Assembly (NCBI GenBank): GCA_947457195.1
Contig: CANGUU010000005.1
Coordinates: 32,125-96,124, forward strand
Length of the DNA stretch: 64,000 nucleotides
Direction: 5' to 3'
DNA from: Gammaproteobacteria bacterium
GTDB lineage: Bacteria; Pseudomonadota; Gammaproteobacteria; Pseudomonadales; Pseudohongiellaceae
A model generated the notes under the pieces. The model was given only the letters and a program-made list of their open reading frames with translations. It made no database searches and was not told the origin of the DNA. The position numbers and the translations under genes are program-made. Shown piece by piece: positions 55,148 to 64,000 of this stretch. The stretch's first letter is position 1. Each line of letters starts with the position of its first letter.

Positions 55148-55278
55148 GGAACTCCCTCCGTGTGAGTGGTGGTTTTTGCCGCTGCGGCGCAATCTGAGGA
55201 CGGTCGTTGCGGATTTCAAGGGCCTCTCCGGCGGGGTGGGCAGGGCAGGGCTGCCGCAGGAAAACTACAGCGGTGACG

Positions 55279-55284
55279 TACAAT
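55279..55284 (+). promoter_or_regulatory. Probable -10 box of the hemCDXY operon
   Basis: TACAAT followed by GCTGATG lies 27 bases before the hemC ATG, between divergent hemC and the ABC operon. The -35 is not obvious. Confidence 0.45.
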
Positions 55285-55311
55285 GCTGATGTCGTCGTTT
55301 GGAACTTCCCC

Positions 55312-56235
55312 ATGACCGTCGCCACCCTGCGCATCGCCACCCGCGAAAGCCCTTTGGCCCTCTGGCAGGCCAATTACGTCAGCGAGCGCCTGCGCGCCGC
55401 CCACCCCGACCTGCAGGTACAACTGGTGCCGATGACGACCCGCGGTGATCAGATCCTCAACTCCCCGCTTTCGCAGGTCGGCGGCAAGGGGCTGTTCATC
55501 AAGGAGCTGGAAGTGGCACTGCTGGAGGGGCGCGCGGACCTGGCTGTCCACTCCATGAAGGACGTGCCGATGGAATTTCCCGCCGGTCTGGGACTGGTAG
55601 CGATCTGCGAGCGCGAGGATTGCCGCGATGCCTTCGTGTCCAATCGCCATGCCCGCCTCGACCTGCTGCCCGAAGGGGCCGTGGTCGGCTCTTCCAGCCT
55701 GCGCCGCCAGTGCCAGCTGCTGGCCTGGCGCCCCGACCTGGTGCTGCGCGATTTGCGCGGCAACGTGGGCACCCGCCTGCGCAAGCTCGACGAGGGCAAT
55801 TACGACGCCATCATCCTGGCGGCCGCCGGGCTGCTGCGGCTGGGTCTGCCCGAGCGCATCCGGGAAACCCTGGCACCGGCCCTCTGCCTTCCCGCCGGGG
55901 GTCAGGGCGCCGTAGGCATCGAGTGTCGCCTCGACGACGGCGCCACCCGCGAGCGCCTGCGCTGCCTGCACCATGAACCCACGGCGGTCTGCGTGGGCGC
56001 CGAGCGGGCCATGAATGCGCGCCTGCAGGGCGGCTGCCAGGTGCCCATCGCTGCCCTCGCCGTGCTGGATGCCGAGGGTCAACTGCATCTGCGCGGTCTG
56101 GTCGGCAGCGTCGACGGCCGCAAGGTGCTGCGCAGCGAGATCCGGGGTGCGCGCCACCTCGGCGAGGAACTCGGCGAAATTCTTGCCGACGACCTGCTGC
56201 GCCAGGGGGCATCGACGCTGTTGGAGGCCCTCTGA
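55312..56235 (+). CDS. hemC: Hydroxymethylbilane synthase (porphobilinogen deaminase)
   Basis: The 307-residue enzyme polymerises four porphobilinogen units. [55 protein letters not shown] and [16 protein letters not shown] are in order. Cys242 in [13 protein letters not shown] carries the dipyrromethane cofactor at the same number as in E. coli. The ATG at 55312 matches the family. Its stop overlaps the proposed CTG start of hemD. Confidence 0.98.
   Translation: MTVATLRIATRESPLALWQANYVSERLRAAHPDLQVQLVPMTTRGDQILNSPLSQVGGKGLFIKELEVALLEGRADLAVHSMKDVPMEFPAGLGLVAICEREDCRDAFVSNRHARLDLLPEGAVVGSSSLRRQCQLLAWRPDLVLRDLRGNVGTRLRKLDEGNYDAIILAAAGLLRLGLPERIRETLAPALCLPAGGQGAVGIECRLDDGATRERLRCLHHEPTAVCVGAERAMNARLQGGCQVPIAALAVLDAEGQLHLRGLVGSVDGRKVLRSEIRGARHLGEELGEILADDLLRQGASTLLEAL
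56223..56227 (+). promoter_or_regulatory. Shine-Dalgarno GGAGG at the hemC/hemD junction
   Basis: GGAGG lies inside the last codons of hemC, four bases before the CTG at 56232. It supports initiation of hemD in this region, where no ATG, GTG or TTG is available. Confidence 0.5.
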
Positions 56236-57023
56236 GCGAGGCGCCCCCAACGTCCACTGCTGCCCGCCGGTCCCTCGCCGGTCGCTGCGTCTGGCTGACG
56301 CGCCCAACCCTGCAGACCGGCCCACTGCAGGACGCCCTCGCCGCCGCCGGTGCTACCGTGTGCTGCCTGCCATTGCTCGCCATCGAGGCCGTCCCGCTGG
56401 AGGGGGTGACCCGACAGCGCATGCTCGACCTTGATCGCTACGACCTCGTGTTTTTCGTCAGCAGCAACGCAGCCAGGCTTGGCCTCGCTGCCATTGAGTC
56501 GTTCTGGCCCCAATACCCGATCGGTCTGCAGAACTTCGCCGTAGGGCCCGGCACGGCGGCTGTGCTGCAGGTCCGCGGACTCGACGTTGCATTCCCGACC
56601 GAGCGCATGACCAGCGAGGCCATGCTTGCCCTGCCGGCGCTGCAGGACATCGCCGGCAAGCGGGCGCTGATCGTGCGGGGCGTGGGCGGCCGCGAGATTC
56701 TCGCCGAGGGACTCGAGGCCCGGGGTGCGCGCGTCGACTACGCGGAGCTTTACCGCCGCCTGAAGCCAGACTACGACCCCGACCAGCTGCGGCGCCTGCA
56801 TGCCGAGTGCAGCCCCGACCGCGTAGTGCTGAGCAGTGGCGAGGCCATCGAGCACCTGCATGCGCTGTTTGCCCCGCTCGACCTGTGGCTGCGCCTGCCG
56901 CTGGCGGTGTCGTCACCGCGGCTCGCGGAGCAGGCGCGTGCGCTGGGTGCCACCGACGTGGCCATCCTCGCCGGGGCCACCGACGCGGCTATAATCGACG
57001 GGCTGCTGGATCTCTTCACCTGA
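56232..57023 (+). CDS. hemD: Uroporphyrinogen-III synthase, probably with a CTG start
   Basis: The enzyme closes hydroxymethylbilane to uroporphyrinogen III. Conserved family text starts upstream of every usual start codon: [20 protein letters not shown] is encoded from about 56286, whereas the first in-frame ATG/GTG/TTG is a GTG at 56358, inside this block. The frame is open from hemC onward, and the only near-cognate start next to the SD GGAGG is CTG at 56232, which overlaps the hemC stop (CTGA). That gives 263 residues, close to the usual 250. Later blocks are [29 protein letters not shown] and [21 protein letters not shown] missed base or local error is the alternative. Confidence 0.8.
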   Translation: MSEAPPTSTAARRSLAGRCVWLTRPTLQTGPLQDALAAAGATVCCLPLLAIEAVPLEGVTRQRMLDLDRYDLVFFVSSNAARLGLAAIESFWPQYPIGLQNFAVGPGTAAVLQVRGLDVAFPTERMTSEAMLALPALQDIAGKRALIVRGVGGREILAEGLEARGARVDYAELYRRLKPDYDPDQLRRLHAECSPDRVVLSSGEAIEHLHALFAPLDLWLRLPLAVSSPRLAEQARALGATDVAILAGATDAAIIDGLLDLFT

Positions 57024-57032
57024 GGGTCTGCC

Positions 57033-58193
57033 ATGTCCGACGCCGTCGATACGCCCTCCGCCGTCCAGCCCCCCTCTCCACCTCCGTCGTCTCCGCCGCG
57101 CGCGCCCGCCCCGCGACTGTCCGGCCGCCTGCCGGCGCTGCTGGCCCTGGTGCTGGCCTGCGGTCTGGCCGCCGTGGTGTGGCAGCAGCAGGCAAGCCTG
57201 CGCACGTTGACCGCCGGTCAGGCCGCGCTGGCCGATACGCGCGCGGCGCTGGCCGCCGCTGAGGCTGAGATTGCGCGTGCCGTCGCTGCCGAGCAGTCGC
57301 TGTCGGCCGCGTTGGCCGAGCTGCGCCGGGATCAGCAGGAGGGCCAGAGTGCCCAGCAACAAAACCAGGTGGGCTTGCAACAGCAGGTGCAGGGTGCCAC
57401 GCAGACTCTGGTGGCCCAGGCGGCGGCGCTCACCCGGGTGGGGGAGCAGCTCGATGCGCTGGTGGCGAGACTCGATGCCGGCGGCCGCAGTGTGCTGCAG
57501 GCGCAGCTGGTGGGTGAAGTGCTCTCGCTGCTGCGGTTGGCGGAACTGCGTCTGCAGGTCGCAGCGGACATCGAGGGTGGCCGCACGCTGTTGCTGGCGG
57601 TCGATAAGCAACTCGCCCGTACGGGTTTGCCGGCCGCCGAGAGCCTGCGCGCAGCGCTGGCTACCTATCTGGCCTCGCTGCCGCCCGCGGATACCGATGG
57701 CAGGGCCACCCTCGTCGGCCGCCTGGCTGCTGCCGACCAGGCCCAGCAGGGGCTGCGGGCCAGTGCCGCCCTTCTGCCTCCGTCGATCGACGAGGACCCG
57801 TCAACGCCAGTGGCGGACAGCGCAGGCTGGCTGCAGCGCCTGCAGCACTGGCTTGGCCAGATGTTCGTCGTCACGCGGCGCGGTCAGCCCGTGACACCGC
57901 TGCTGACCCCGGAGCAGGAGTGGCTGCTGCACGCACGCCTGTCGTTGTTCCTGCAGCAAGCACAGCTAGCGGCCCTGCAGGCGGAGCAGGGCGTGTTCGA
58001 GCGGGCGCTGGCACAGGCGCAGAGCCTCGTCAGTGACACCCTGCAGGGCGACGGCAAGCAGTCCTTGCTGGACGACCTCCGGTTGCTACAGCAGCAGAGT
58101 CTGCAGCCACCGCTGGCGTCGCTGGACGCCGTCATCGCCGAAGCCGAGCGACTGCAGCAGCAACTGGCGCCTGCCGTGGGTGGCATACCGTGA
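57033..58193 (+). CDS. hemX: HemX family membrane protein (uroporphyrinogen-III methyltransferase-like)
   Basis: The 386-residue protein has a Pro-rich cytoplasmic N-terminus (about 1-30), one membrane helix (about 34-52) and a long coiled-coil periplasmic region rich in Ala, Gln, Leu and Glu. It contains LLRLAELRLQVAADIEGGRT and LLLAVDKQL. Despite the old annotation, HemX has no methyltransferase motif and its role in heme synthesis is unknown. It overlaps hemY by four bases (GTGA) and follows hemD by nine. Confidence 0.9.
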   Translation: MSDAVDTPSAVQPPSPPPSSPPRAPAPRLSGRLPALLALVLACGLAAVVWQQQASLRTLTAGQAALADTRAALAAAEAEIARAVAAEQSLSAALAELRRDQQEGQSAQQQNQVGLQQQVQGATQTLVAQAAALTRVGEQLDALVARLDAGGRSVLQAQLVGEVLSLLRLAELRLQVAADIEGGRTLLLAVDKQLARTGLPAAESLRAALATYLASLPPADTDGRATLVGRLAAADQAQQGLRASAALLPPSIDEDPSTPVADSAGWLQRLQHWLGQMFVVTRRGQPVTPLLTPEQEWLLHARLSLFLQQAQLAALQAEQGVFERALAQAQSLVSDTLQGDGKQSLLDDLRLLQQQSLQPPLASLDAVIAEAERLQQQLAPAVGGIP

Positions 58194-59389
58194 GGCGGGT
58201 GCTCGGCTGGTTCGCCGTCCTGTTGCTGACCAGCGCGGGCCTGTACGTACTGCAGCGGACCGGCTCCGCCGGCTACGTGCTGGTCTACGCCGGTGGTTAC
58301 AGTGTGGAAACCAGCCTGGTCGCGTTGCTGCTCGGCGCACTCGCGCTGTGGGGAGCGTGGCGTTTGTTGCGGTCCGTCGTGTACGTGTTACGGCCCTCGA
58401 CGCTGGTACACCTGCCTTTCTTGCGCCGCTGGCGCAGGGATCCACAGCAGGCCAGCGAGGAGGGGCTGCGTCTCTTGCTGCTCGGTGACTGGTCGCAGGC
58501 CTACCGCCTGCTGGTGGAGAGCGCCGATGCCGTGCAAAACCCTGCCGCCAATTGGCTCGCCGCGGCGCTGGCGGCCTATCAGCGTGGGGATCGCCCCGGC
58601 TGGCAGTTCTGTCTGCAGCGCGTCGAGCAGCGCAGCCCGACGCTCGCCGCCAGTGTTGGCAGCCTGCGCGCCTGGTTTCTCGCCAACAGTGGTGAGCGCA
58701 TGCTGGCACTCACCCTGCTGCAGGACTTGCAGCGTGCGCTGCCGGATCAGCCGTGGGTACTGCGGCAGCTGCATGACAATTACCGTGCTCTCGAGGACTG
58801 GCGGGGGCTCGACGCCATCCTGCCTGCGCTCGAACGGCAGCAGGTTCTGGGCACCGATCACTTGCTACAGGCGCAGGAGTTTGTGCTGGCACAGCGGCTG
58901 CTGGAGGCTGGCGGTCAGGGCGAGGCAGCGCTGCGCACCTGCTGGCGGCGGGTGCCCAAGGTCCTCCGCACCGATGCCAGCCTGCTGACGGCGTACATCG
59001 GGCAGCTGCTGCGCCTCGGGCTCGAGGACGAGGCCGCCAACGAGTTGACCGGCTTTCTCAAGCGGCATTGGAGCGATGCGGTAGTGTCGCTGATCGGCCA
59101 ACTTGGCACGGGAGAATCACGGCATCTGCTGGCGCTGCTGGAAAAGTGCCAGAAACAGCAGCCGGAAAGCCCGGTGTTGCTGTTGACGCTGGGTCGCCTG
59201 AGCCTGCGCCACCAGCTATGGCGCAAGGCACGTGACTGTTTCGAGCAGGCGCTCAACCTTGCTGGCACGCCGCCGCTGCGGGCGCAGATCCACACCGAGT
59301 TGGCGCGCCTGCTCGAACAGCAGGGCGAGACGCAGCAGAGCCTCGATCATTACCGGCAGGCGGTGCGAGCCATGGAGAAGGAGTGGTAG
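58190..59389 (+). CDS. hemY: HemY protein (TPR-containing heme biosynthesis-associated)
   Basis: The 399-residue protein has two N-terminal membrane helices (about 5-22 and 40-60) with GGYSVETSLVALLLGALAL between, then a region of tetratricopeptide-like helices including NPAANWLAAALAAYQRGD, LALTLLQDL and LLTLGRLSLRHQLWRKARDC. This is the gammaproteobacterial HemY, unrelated to the protoporphyrinogen oxidase of the same name in other bacteria. It starts with GTG inside the hemX stop and closes the hemCDXY operon. Confidence 0.92.
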   Translation: MRRVLGWFAVLLLTSAGLYVLQRTGSAGYVLVYAGGYSVETSLVALLLGALALWGAWRLLRSVVYVLRPSTLVHLPFLRRWRRDPQQASEEGLRLLLLGDWSQAYRLLVESADAVQNPAANWLAAALAAYQRGDRPGWQFCLQRVEQRSPTLAASVGSLRAWFLANSGERMLALTLLQDLQRALPDQPWVLRQLHDNYRALEDWRGLDAILPALERQQVLGTDHLLQAQEFVLAQRLLEAGGQGEAALRTCWRRVPKVLRTDASLLTAYIGQLLRLGLEDEAANELTGFLKRHWSDAVVSLIGQLGTGESRHLLALLEKCQKQQPESPVLLLTLGRLSLRHQLWRKARDCFEQALNLAGTPPLRAQIHTELARLLEQQGETQQSLDHYRQAVRAMEKEW

Positions 59390-59411
59390 GGCGTCGGTGC
59401 GTCACCGCGCG

Positions 59412-60872
59412 CTAGAGGCCCAGTTCCTGCCAGAGTGCATCGATGCGGGTCTTGACCTCGGCGCTCATGCGGATTGGTCGTCCCCATTCACGCGTGGTTT
59501 CCCCGCCCATCTTGCTGGTGGCGTCGAAACCCATCTTCGAACCAAGCCCCGACACGGGCGACGCGAAGTCCAGATAGTCGATCGGCGTGTTTTCGATGCC
59601 GACGGTGTCGCGCACGGGGTCCATGCGCGTGGTCATGGCCCAGATCACGTCCTTCCAGTCGCGTACGTTGACGTCGGCATCTACCACCACCACGAACTTG
59701 GTGTACATGAACTGCCGCAGGAACGACCAGACACCCATCATCACGCGCTTGGCATGACCGGGGTACTGCTTGCGAATACTGACGATGGCCATCCGATAGG
59801 AGCAGCCTTCCGGTGGCAGATAGAAATCGACGATTTCCGGATACTGCTTCTGGATGATTGGGATGAACACTTCGTTCAGCGCCACGCCGAGAATGGCAGG
59901 CTCGTCCGGCGGGCGGCCGGTGTAGGTGCTGTGGTAGATCGGATTCTGGCGCTGCGTGATGGTGGTGACGGTGAAGACGGGGAAGCGCTCTACTTCGTTG
60001 TAATAGCCGGTGTGATCGCCGAAGGGTCCTTCGTCCGCCATGTCGTTCGGATGAATGACGCCTTCCAGCACGATCTCGGCGGTGGCCGGCACCTGCAGGT
60101 TGCAGGTCAATGCCTTGGCAACCTCCGTCTTGCTGCCGCGCAGCAGGCCGGCGAACGAATACTCGGAAAGTGTGTCAGGCACGGGCGTAACAGTGGCAAG
60201 CGTGGTGGCCGGGTCGGCGCCGAGTGCGACGACAACAGGAAACGGCTGGCCGGGGTGCTGCTGCTGAAACTCGCGGAAATCCAGCGCGCCACCGCGGTGC
60301 GACAGCCAGCGCATGATCAAGCGGTTGCGTCCTATCTTCTGCATGCGATAGATGCCGAGGTTCTGCCGCTCCTTGAGTGGACCGCGGGTGATCACGAGCG
60401 GCCAGGTCATCAGCGGACCCACATCGTCCGGCCAGCAGGTCTGGATGGGCAGGCGGTCGAGATTGACGTCATCACCCTTGAGGATCACTTCCTGGCAGAC
60501 TGGCCGCGACACTTCCTTCGGTGCCAGGTTCAGCGCGTGCTTGAACAGCGGTGCCTTGTCGAGCAGGTCGCGAAAGCCCTTCGGCGGTTCCGGCTCCTTG
60601 AGAAACGCCAGCAGTTTGCCGACGTCACGCAAGGCGGCTACATCCTGCTGCCCCATCGCCAGCGCCACGCGTTTCGGTGTGCCGAACAGATTGCCGAGCA
60701 CCGGCATTGCATAGCCCTTGGGGTTTTCGAACAGCAGCGCGGGTCCTTCCGCGCGCAGCGTACGGTCACAGATCTCCGTCATATCGAGACAGGGGTCGAC
60801 AGGCGTGCGAATGCGCCGTAATTCGCCGATTTTTTCGAGGTGAGCGAGGAACTCGCGCAGATCGCTGAACAT
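59412..60872 (-). CDS. ubiD: 4-hydroxy-3-polyprenylbenzoate decarboxylase
   Basis: The 486-residue enzyme removes the carboxyl group of polyprenyl-hydroxybenzoate in ubiquinone synthesis using prenylated FMN made by UbiX. Blocks such as [40 protein letters not shown] and [20 protein letters not shown] are the usual ones. It begins ten bases after the rho stop, so the two form an operon, as in Pseudomonas. It converges on hemY. Confidence 0.96.
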   Translation of the reverse strand: MFSDLREFLAHLEKIGELRRIRTPVDPCLDMTEICDRTLRAEGPALLFENPKGYAMPVLGNLFGTPKRVALAMGQQDVAALRDVGKLLAFLKEPEPPKGFRDLLDKAPLFKHALNLAPKEVSRPVCQEVILKGDDVNLDRLPIQTCWPDDVGPLMTWPLVITRGPLKERQNLGIYRMQKIGRNRLIMRWLSHRGGALDFREFQQQHPGQPFPVVVALGADPATTLATVTPVPDTLSEYSFAGLLRGSKTEVAKALTCNLQVPATAEIVLEGVIHPNDMADEGPFGDHTGYYNEVERFPVFTVTTITQRQNPIYHSTYTGRPPDEPAILGVALNEVFIPIIQKQYPEIVDFYLPPEGCSYRMAIVSIRKQYPGHAKRVMMGVWSFLRQFMYTKFVVVVDADVNVRDWKDVIWAMTTRMDPVRDTVGIENTPIDYLDFASPVSGLGSKMGFDATSKMGGETTREWGRPIRMSAEVKTRIDALWQELGL

Positions 60873-60882
60873 CCAGCGCGGC

Positions 60883-62430
60883 CTACTTGCGCTTCATGGA
60901 CGCAAAGAACTCGTCATTGGTCTTGGTGTCCTTGAGCTTGTCGAGGATGAACTCGGTGGCGGGGACGTCTTCCATCGTGGCAAGCAGCTTGCGCAGGATC
61001 CACATGCGCTGCAGTTCCTCCTCGGTGGTCAACAGGTCTTCGCGGCGCGTACCGGAGCGGCGCACGTTGATGGCGGGGAACACGCGCTTTTCTGCCATGC
61101 GGCGGTCGAGGTGCAATTCCATGTTGCCTGTGCCCTTGAATTCCTCGTAGATCACTTCGTCCATCTTCGAGCCGGTGTCGATGAGACAGGTGGCGATGAT
61201 GGTCAGGCTGCCGCCCTCCTCGATGTTGCGCGCGGCGCCGAAGAAGCGCTTGGGCCGCTCGAGGGCGTGGGCATCCACACCGCCGGTGAGCACTTTGCCC
61301 GACGAAGGAATGATGGTGTTGTAGGCGCGTGCCAGACGCGTGATGGAGTCGAGCAGGATGACGACGTCCTCCTTGTGCTCTACCAGCCGCTTGGCTTTCT
61401 CGATCACCATCTCGGCCACCTGTACGTGGCGGGTCGGGGGTTCATCGAACGTAGAGGCGACCACTTCACCACGCACGGAACGCTGCATTTCGGTGACTTC
61501 CTCCGGACGCTCATCGATCAGGAGCACGATCAGTCGACATTCCGGGGAGTTGCGGGTGATGGCTTGGGCGATGTTCTGCAGGATCAGCGTCTTGCCAGCC
61601 TTGGGCGGCGACACGATCAAGCCGCGCTGGCCCTTGCCGATGGGCGCCACCAGGTCGATGGTGCGCGAACTCAGGTCCTCTGTGCTGCCGTTGCCGGCCT
61701 CAAGCTTCAACCGCTTGTCGGGAAACAAGGGCGTGAGGTTTTCGAACAGCACCTTGGTGCGGGCATTTTCCGGTCTGTCGAAGTTGATCTCGTCGACCTT
61801 GAGCAGGGCGAAGTAGCGCTCGCCTTCCTTTGGCGGCCGGATCTTGCCGGAGATGCTGTCACCCGTGCGGAGGTTGAAGCGCCGGATCTGGCTGGGCGAG
61901 ACATAGATGTCGTCCGGCCCGGCGAGGTAGGACCCGTCCGCCGTGCGAAGGAAGCCGTAACCGTCCTGCAGGATCTCCAGAACGCCGTCACTCTGGATGT
62001 CTTCCCCGTTGCGGGCATGGCGCTTCAGCAGTTGGAAAATGATGTCCTGCTTGCGGGTGCGTGAAACGTTTTCGATCCCCATCGCCTCGGCGGCCTGCAG
62101 CAGTTCCGAGATGGGCTTCTTCTTGAGCTCGGTCAGGCTCATCGGTGTGCCGAGGTGCGGATTCACCCGCGCTTCGCCACTGCGCTCCACCGGTGGCTCG
62201 TCTTCGCCGTGGTCGCCACGGTCGACGTTACCGTTGTTCTGCTCTCCCTTGAAGTGTCGGTTACCGCCATGACGGTGGTTGCCGCCACGGTTGTTGCGCT
62301 GGAAGCGACCCTGCCCCGGCTGGCGTTCGTGGTGGCGTTCTGCAGGTCGTTCGGCCTCTGCGTCGGCCGCGGGGTTGGCAGAGGTAGGGACTTCGGGGAC
62401 TGAGGCGTCAGAGTGGTCGTTGGAGTGCAT
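60883..62430 (-). CDS. rho: Transcription termination factor Rho with long N-terminal extension
   Basis: The Rho core starts at [20 protein letters not shown] (ATG at 62142) and is 419 residues, the same length as E. coli Rho. The RNA-binding domain includes [16 protein letters not shown], the ATPase site is [17 protein letters not shown], and [15 protein letters not shown] carries Walker B. The frame is open further upstream; the ATG at 62430 adds 96 residues that are rich in Asn, Arg, Gly, His, Asp and Glu ([20 protein letters not shown]), probably disordered and RNA-binding. Neither start has a strong SD, so the N-terminus is uncertain. ubiD follows. Confidence 0.93.
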   Translation of the reverse strand: MHSNDHSDASVPEVPTSANPAADAEAERPAERHHERQPGQGRFQRNNRGGNHRHGGNRHFKGEQNNGNVDRGDHGEDEPPVERSGEARVNPHLGTPMSLTELKKKPISELLQAAEAMGIENVSRTRKQDIIFQLLKRHARNGEDIQSDGVLEILQDGYGFLRTADGSYLAGPDDIYVSPSQIRRFNLRTGDSISGKIRPPKEGERYFALLKVDEINFDRPENARTKVLFENLTPLFPDKRLKLEAGNGSTEDLSSRTIDLVAPIGKGQRGLIVSPPKAGKTLILQNIAQAITRNSPECRLIVLLIDERPEEVTEMQRSVRGEVVASTFDEPPTRHVQVAEMVIEKAKRLVEHKEDVVILLDSITRLARAYNTIIPSSGKVLTGGVDAHALERPKRFFGAARNIEEGGSLTIIATCLIDTGSKMDEVIYEEFKGTGNMELHLDRRMAEKRVFPAINVRRSGTRREDLLTTEEELQRMWILRKLLATMEDVPATEFILDKLKDTKTNDEFFASMKRK

Positions 62431-62847
62431 GGGAGCCGTAGGAGATTCCTGAAGTTCAGGGAGGTTGATGGGAGCCTGCCAAGTCTGGCCTGCACAGGCG
62501 GGTGGTTTGCAGTCGAGGTTTTCCGGGTGGTGTTGATGATTTGCAGGTTGTCTGGCTTGCAACTGCCCCGCCTGCCGATGCTGGCCGGTGCCATGCGCTG
62601 AGTGTAGCTTGTGGGAGCCGACACACTGCGCGGGTCGAAACGTGCTGCGCGGGCCAACTCGCTACAAGCGCCAAGCGGATTCAGAGGCCGTTTGGCTTCG
62701 CAGGAAAGTTGCTGTGGGAACTTGGTGTGGAGCGAGAGATGAGCCCAAAACTAGCATCGAGGTTTGGGCTTGTCCAGAAAAATTACGGTAGCAGCACGAA
62801 GGCGGCAGACGGCTCGGGGAGCAGTGCAGCCCGCGCAGAAAAACGCG
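62431..62847 (-). other. Intergenic region between trxA and rho
   Basis: About 417 bases should hold the trxA 3' end and the rho promoter and leader. AGCCCAAA (62742-62749) pairs with TTTGGGCT (62763-62770) in a hairpin with a 13-base loop, about 80 bases past the trxA stop, but no T-run follows. I find no small gene and no clear -10 box for rho. The long leader may serve autoregulation, as Rho is known to control its own leader in E. coli. Confidence 0.5.
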
Positions 62848-63174
62848 TTAGATGGTGCTGTCGATGAAGGCGGCGAGCTGCGATTTGCTGAGTGCCCCGA
62901 CCTTCTTGCCGGCCACTTCGCCGTTCTTGAACAGAATGAGCGTCGGAATCCCCTGTACCTTGTATTTGGGTGCCGTCTCGGGATTGGCATCCACATCCAT
63001 CTTGCAGATCTTGAGTTTGCCGGCATATTCCTCGGCGAGTTCGTCCAGCACCGGCGCGATCATCTTGCAGGGGCCGCACCAGGTTGCCCAGAAATCCACC
63101 AGCACGGGGCCGGTGGCCTTCAGTACGTCTTGCTCGAAGCTGCTGTCGGTCGTGTGGCTGAGATGCTGGCTCAT
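62848..63174 (-). CDS. trxA: Thioredoxin
   Basis: The 108-residue protein is a canonical thioredoxin: [20 protein letters not shown] with redox Cys33 and Cys36, [20 protein letters not shown] and the cis-proline motif [13 protein letters not shown]. It sits upstream of rho on the same strand, an arrangement conserved in Pseudomonas and Escherichia. Confidence 0.98.
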   Translation of the reverse strand: MSQHLSHTTDSSFEQDVLKATGPVLVDFWATWCGPCKMIAPVLDELAEEYAGKLKICKMDVDANPETAPKYKVQGIPTLILFKNGEVAGKKVGALSKSQLAAFIDSTI

Positions 63175-63292
63175 GGTCGGATCCTGTCTGGGTTACCTGT
63201 CACTGAGGCTGGCAATGATAAGGGCGGCCTTTCCGGAATCAAGCGCACTGCCAGCAAAACTTGCGGCCCAGCACGGTGCGGGCTGCAAGCGC

Positions 63293-64000
<708 letters not shown>

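Noticed and set aside
55216..56325. Minus-strand frame covering hemC
   Set aside because: hemC on the plus strand carries all family motifs; the antisense frame has none.
56358..57023. hemD beginning at the GTG at 56358
   Set aside because: This would delete the conserved CVWLTRP block and leave 122 bases of apparently coding sequence untranslated after hemC.

Overview
The window is about 64 kb of GC-rich, densely packed chromosome from a gammaproteobacterium, most likely of the wider Pseudomonadales/Cellvibrionales group. This rests on gene content and order: coxB-coxA-ctaG-coxC-DUF2909-surf1-SCO-like-ctaA-ctaB-sco; gshB-tonB-algH(yqgE)-ruvX; lptM-lysA-dapF-DUF484 beside divergent cyaY; argH next to hemC-hemD-hemX-hemY; and ubiD-rho-trxA-hemB. 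All are orders known from Pseudomonas and relatives. I saw no rRNA, tRNA, CRISPR array, insertion sequence or prophage. The left gene (membrane protein) and the right gene (hemB) are cut by the window edges.

Layout. 1-8.2 kb: a PuuD-like membrane protein, cstA with its small partner ybdD, a periplasmic multicopper oxidase, an acyltransferase, and an iorA/iorB-type molybdenum hydroxylase ending in a strong terminator. 8.3-12.5 kb: two tandem exported repeat proteins with TonB-like C-termini (paralogues of unknown function) and a cytochrome P460. 12.5-18 kb: fmt-def, divergent from dprA-hemF-aroE, then a gamma-carbonic anhydrase. 18-27.4 kb: the aa3-type cytochrome c oxidase locus with its copper and heme A assembly factors. 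27.4-33.2 kb: a PNPOx-family protein, a pseudouridine synthase, a PIN/NYN-like protein, and the ruvX-yqgE-tonB-gshB run. 33.3-41.8 kb: two glycosyltransferases fused onto the lptM-lysA-dapF-DUF484 operon where xerC normally lies, then cyaY and mscS. 41.8-48.1 kb: ABC-F protein YheS, an NTF2-like lipoprotein overlapping an MFS transporter, a second AroE-family dehydrogenase, and argH. 48.3-55.1 kb: a paralogous pair of small exported proteins, nhaR, and a Gld-type ABC exporter module (ATPase, giant permease/GldG fusion, DUF4340 protein). 55.3-64 kb: hemC-hemD-hemX-hemY, ubiD-rho, trxA and hemB.

How the genes fit together. Tetrapyrrole genes recur across the window (hemB, hemC, hemD, hemX, hemY, hemF, ctaB, ctaA) and feed the heme A oxidase encoded here, with Cox11, SURF1 and two SCO-type proteins for copper and cofactor insertion. 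The least explained parts are the tandem repeat-protein pair (8.3-11.6 kb), the glycosyltransferase insertion (33.3-37.5 kb), the small paralogous exported pair flanked by strong hairpins (48.3-49.2 kb), the Gld-like module (50.4-55.1 kb), and hemD, which has no ATG, GTG or TTG start upstream of its conserved N-terminus.
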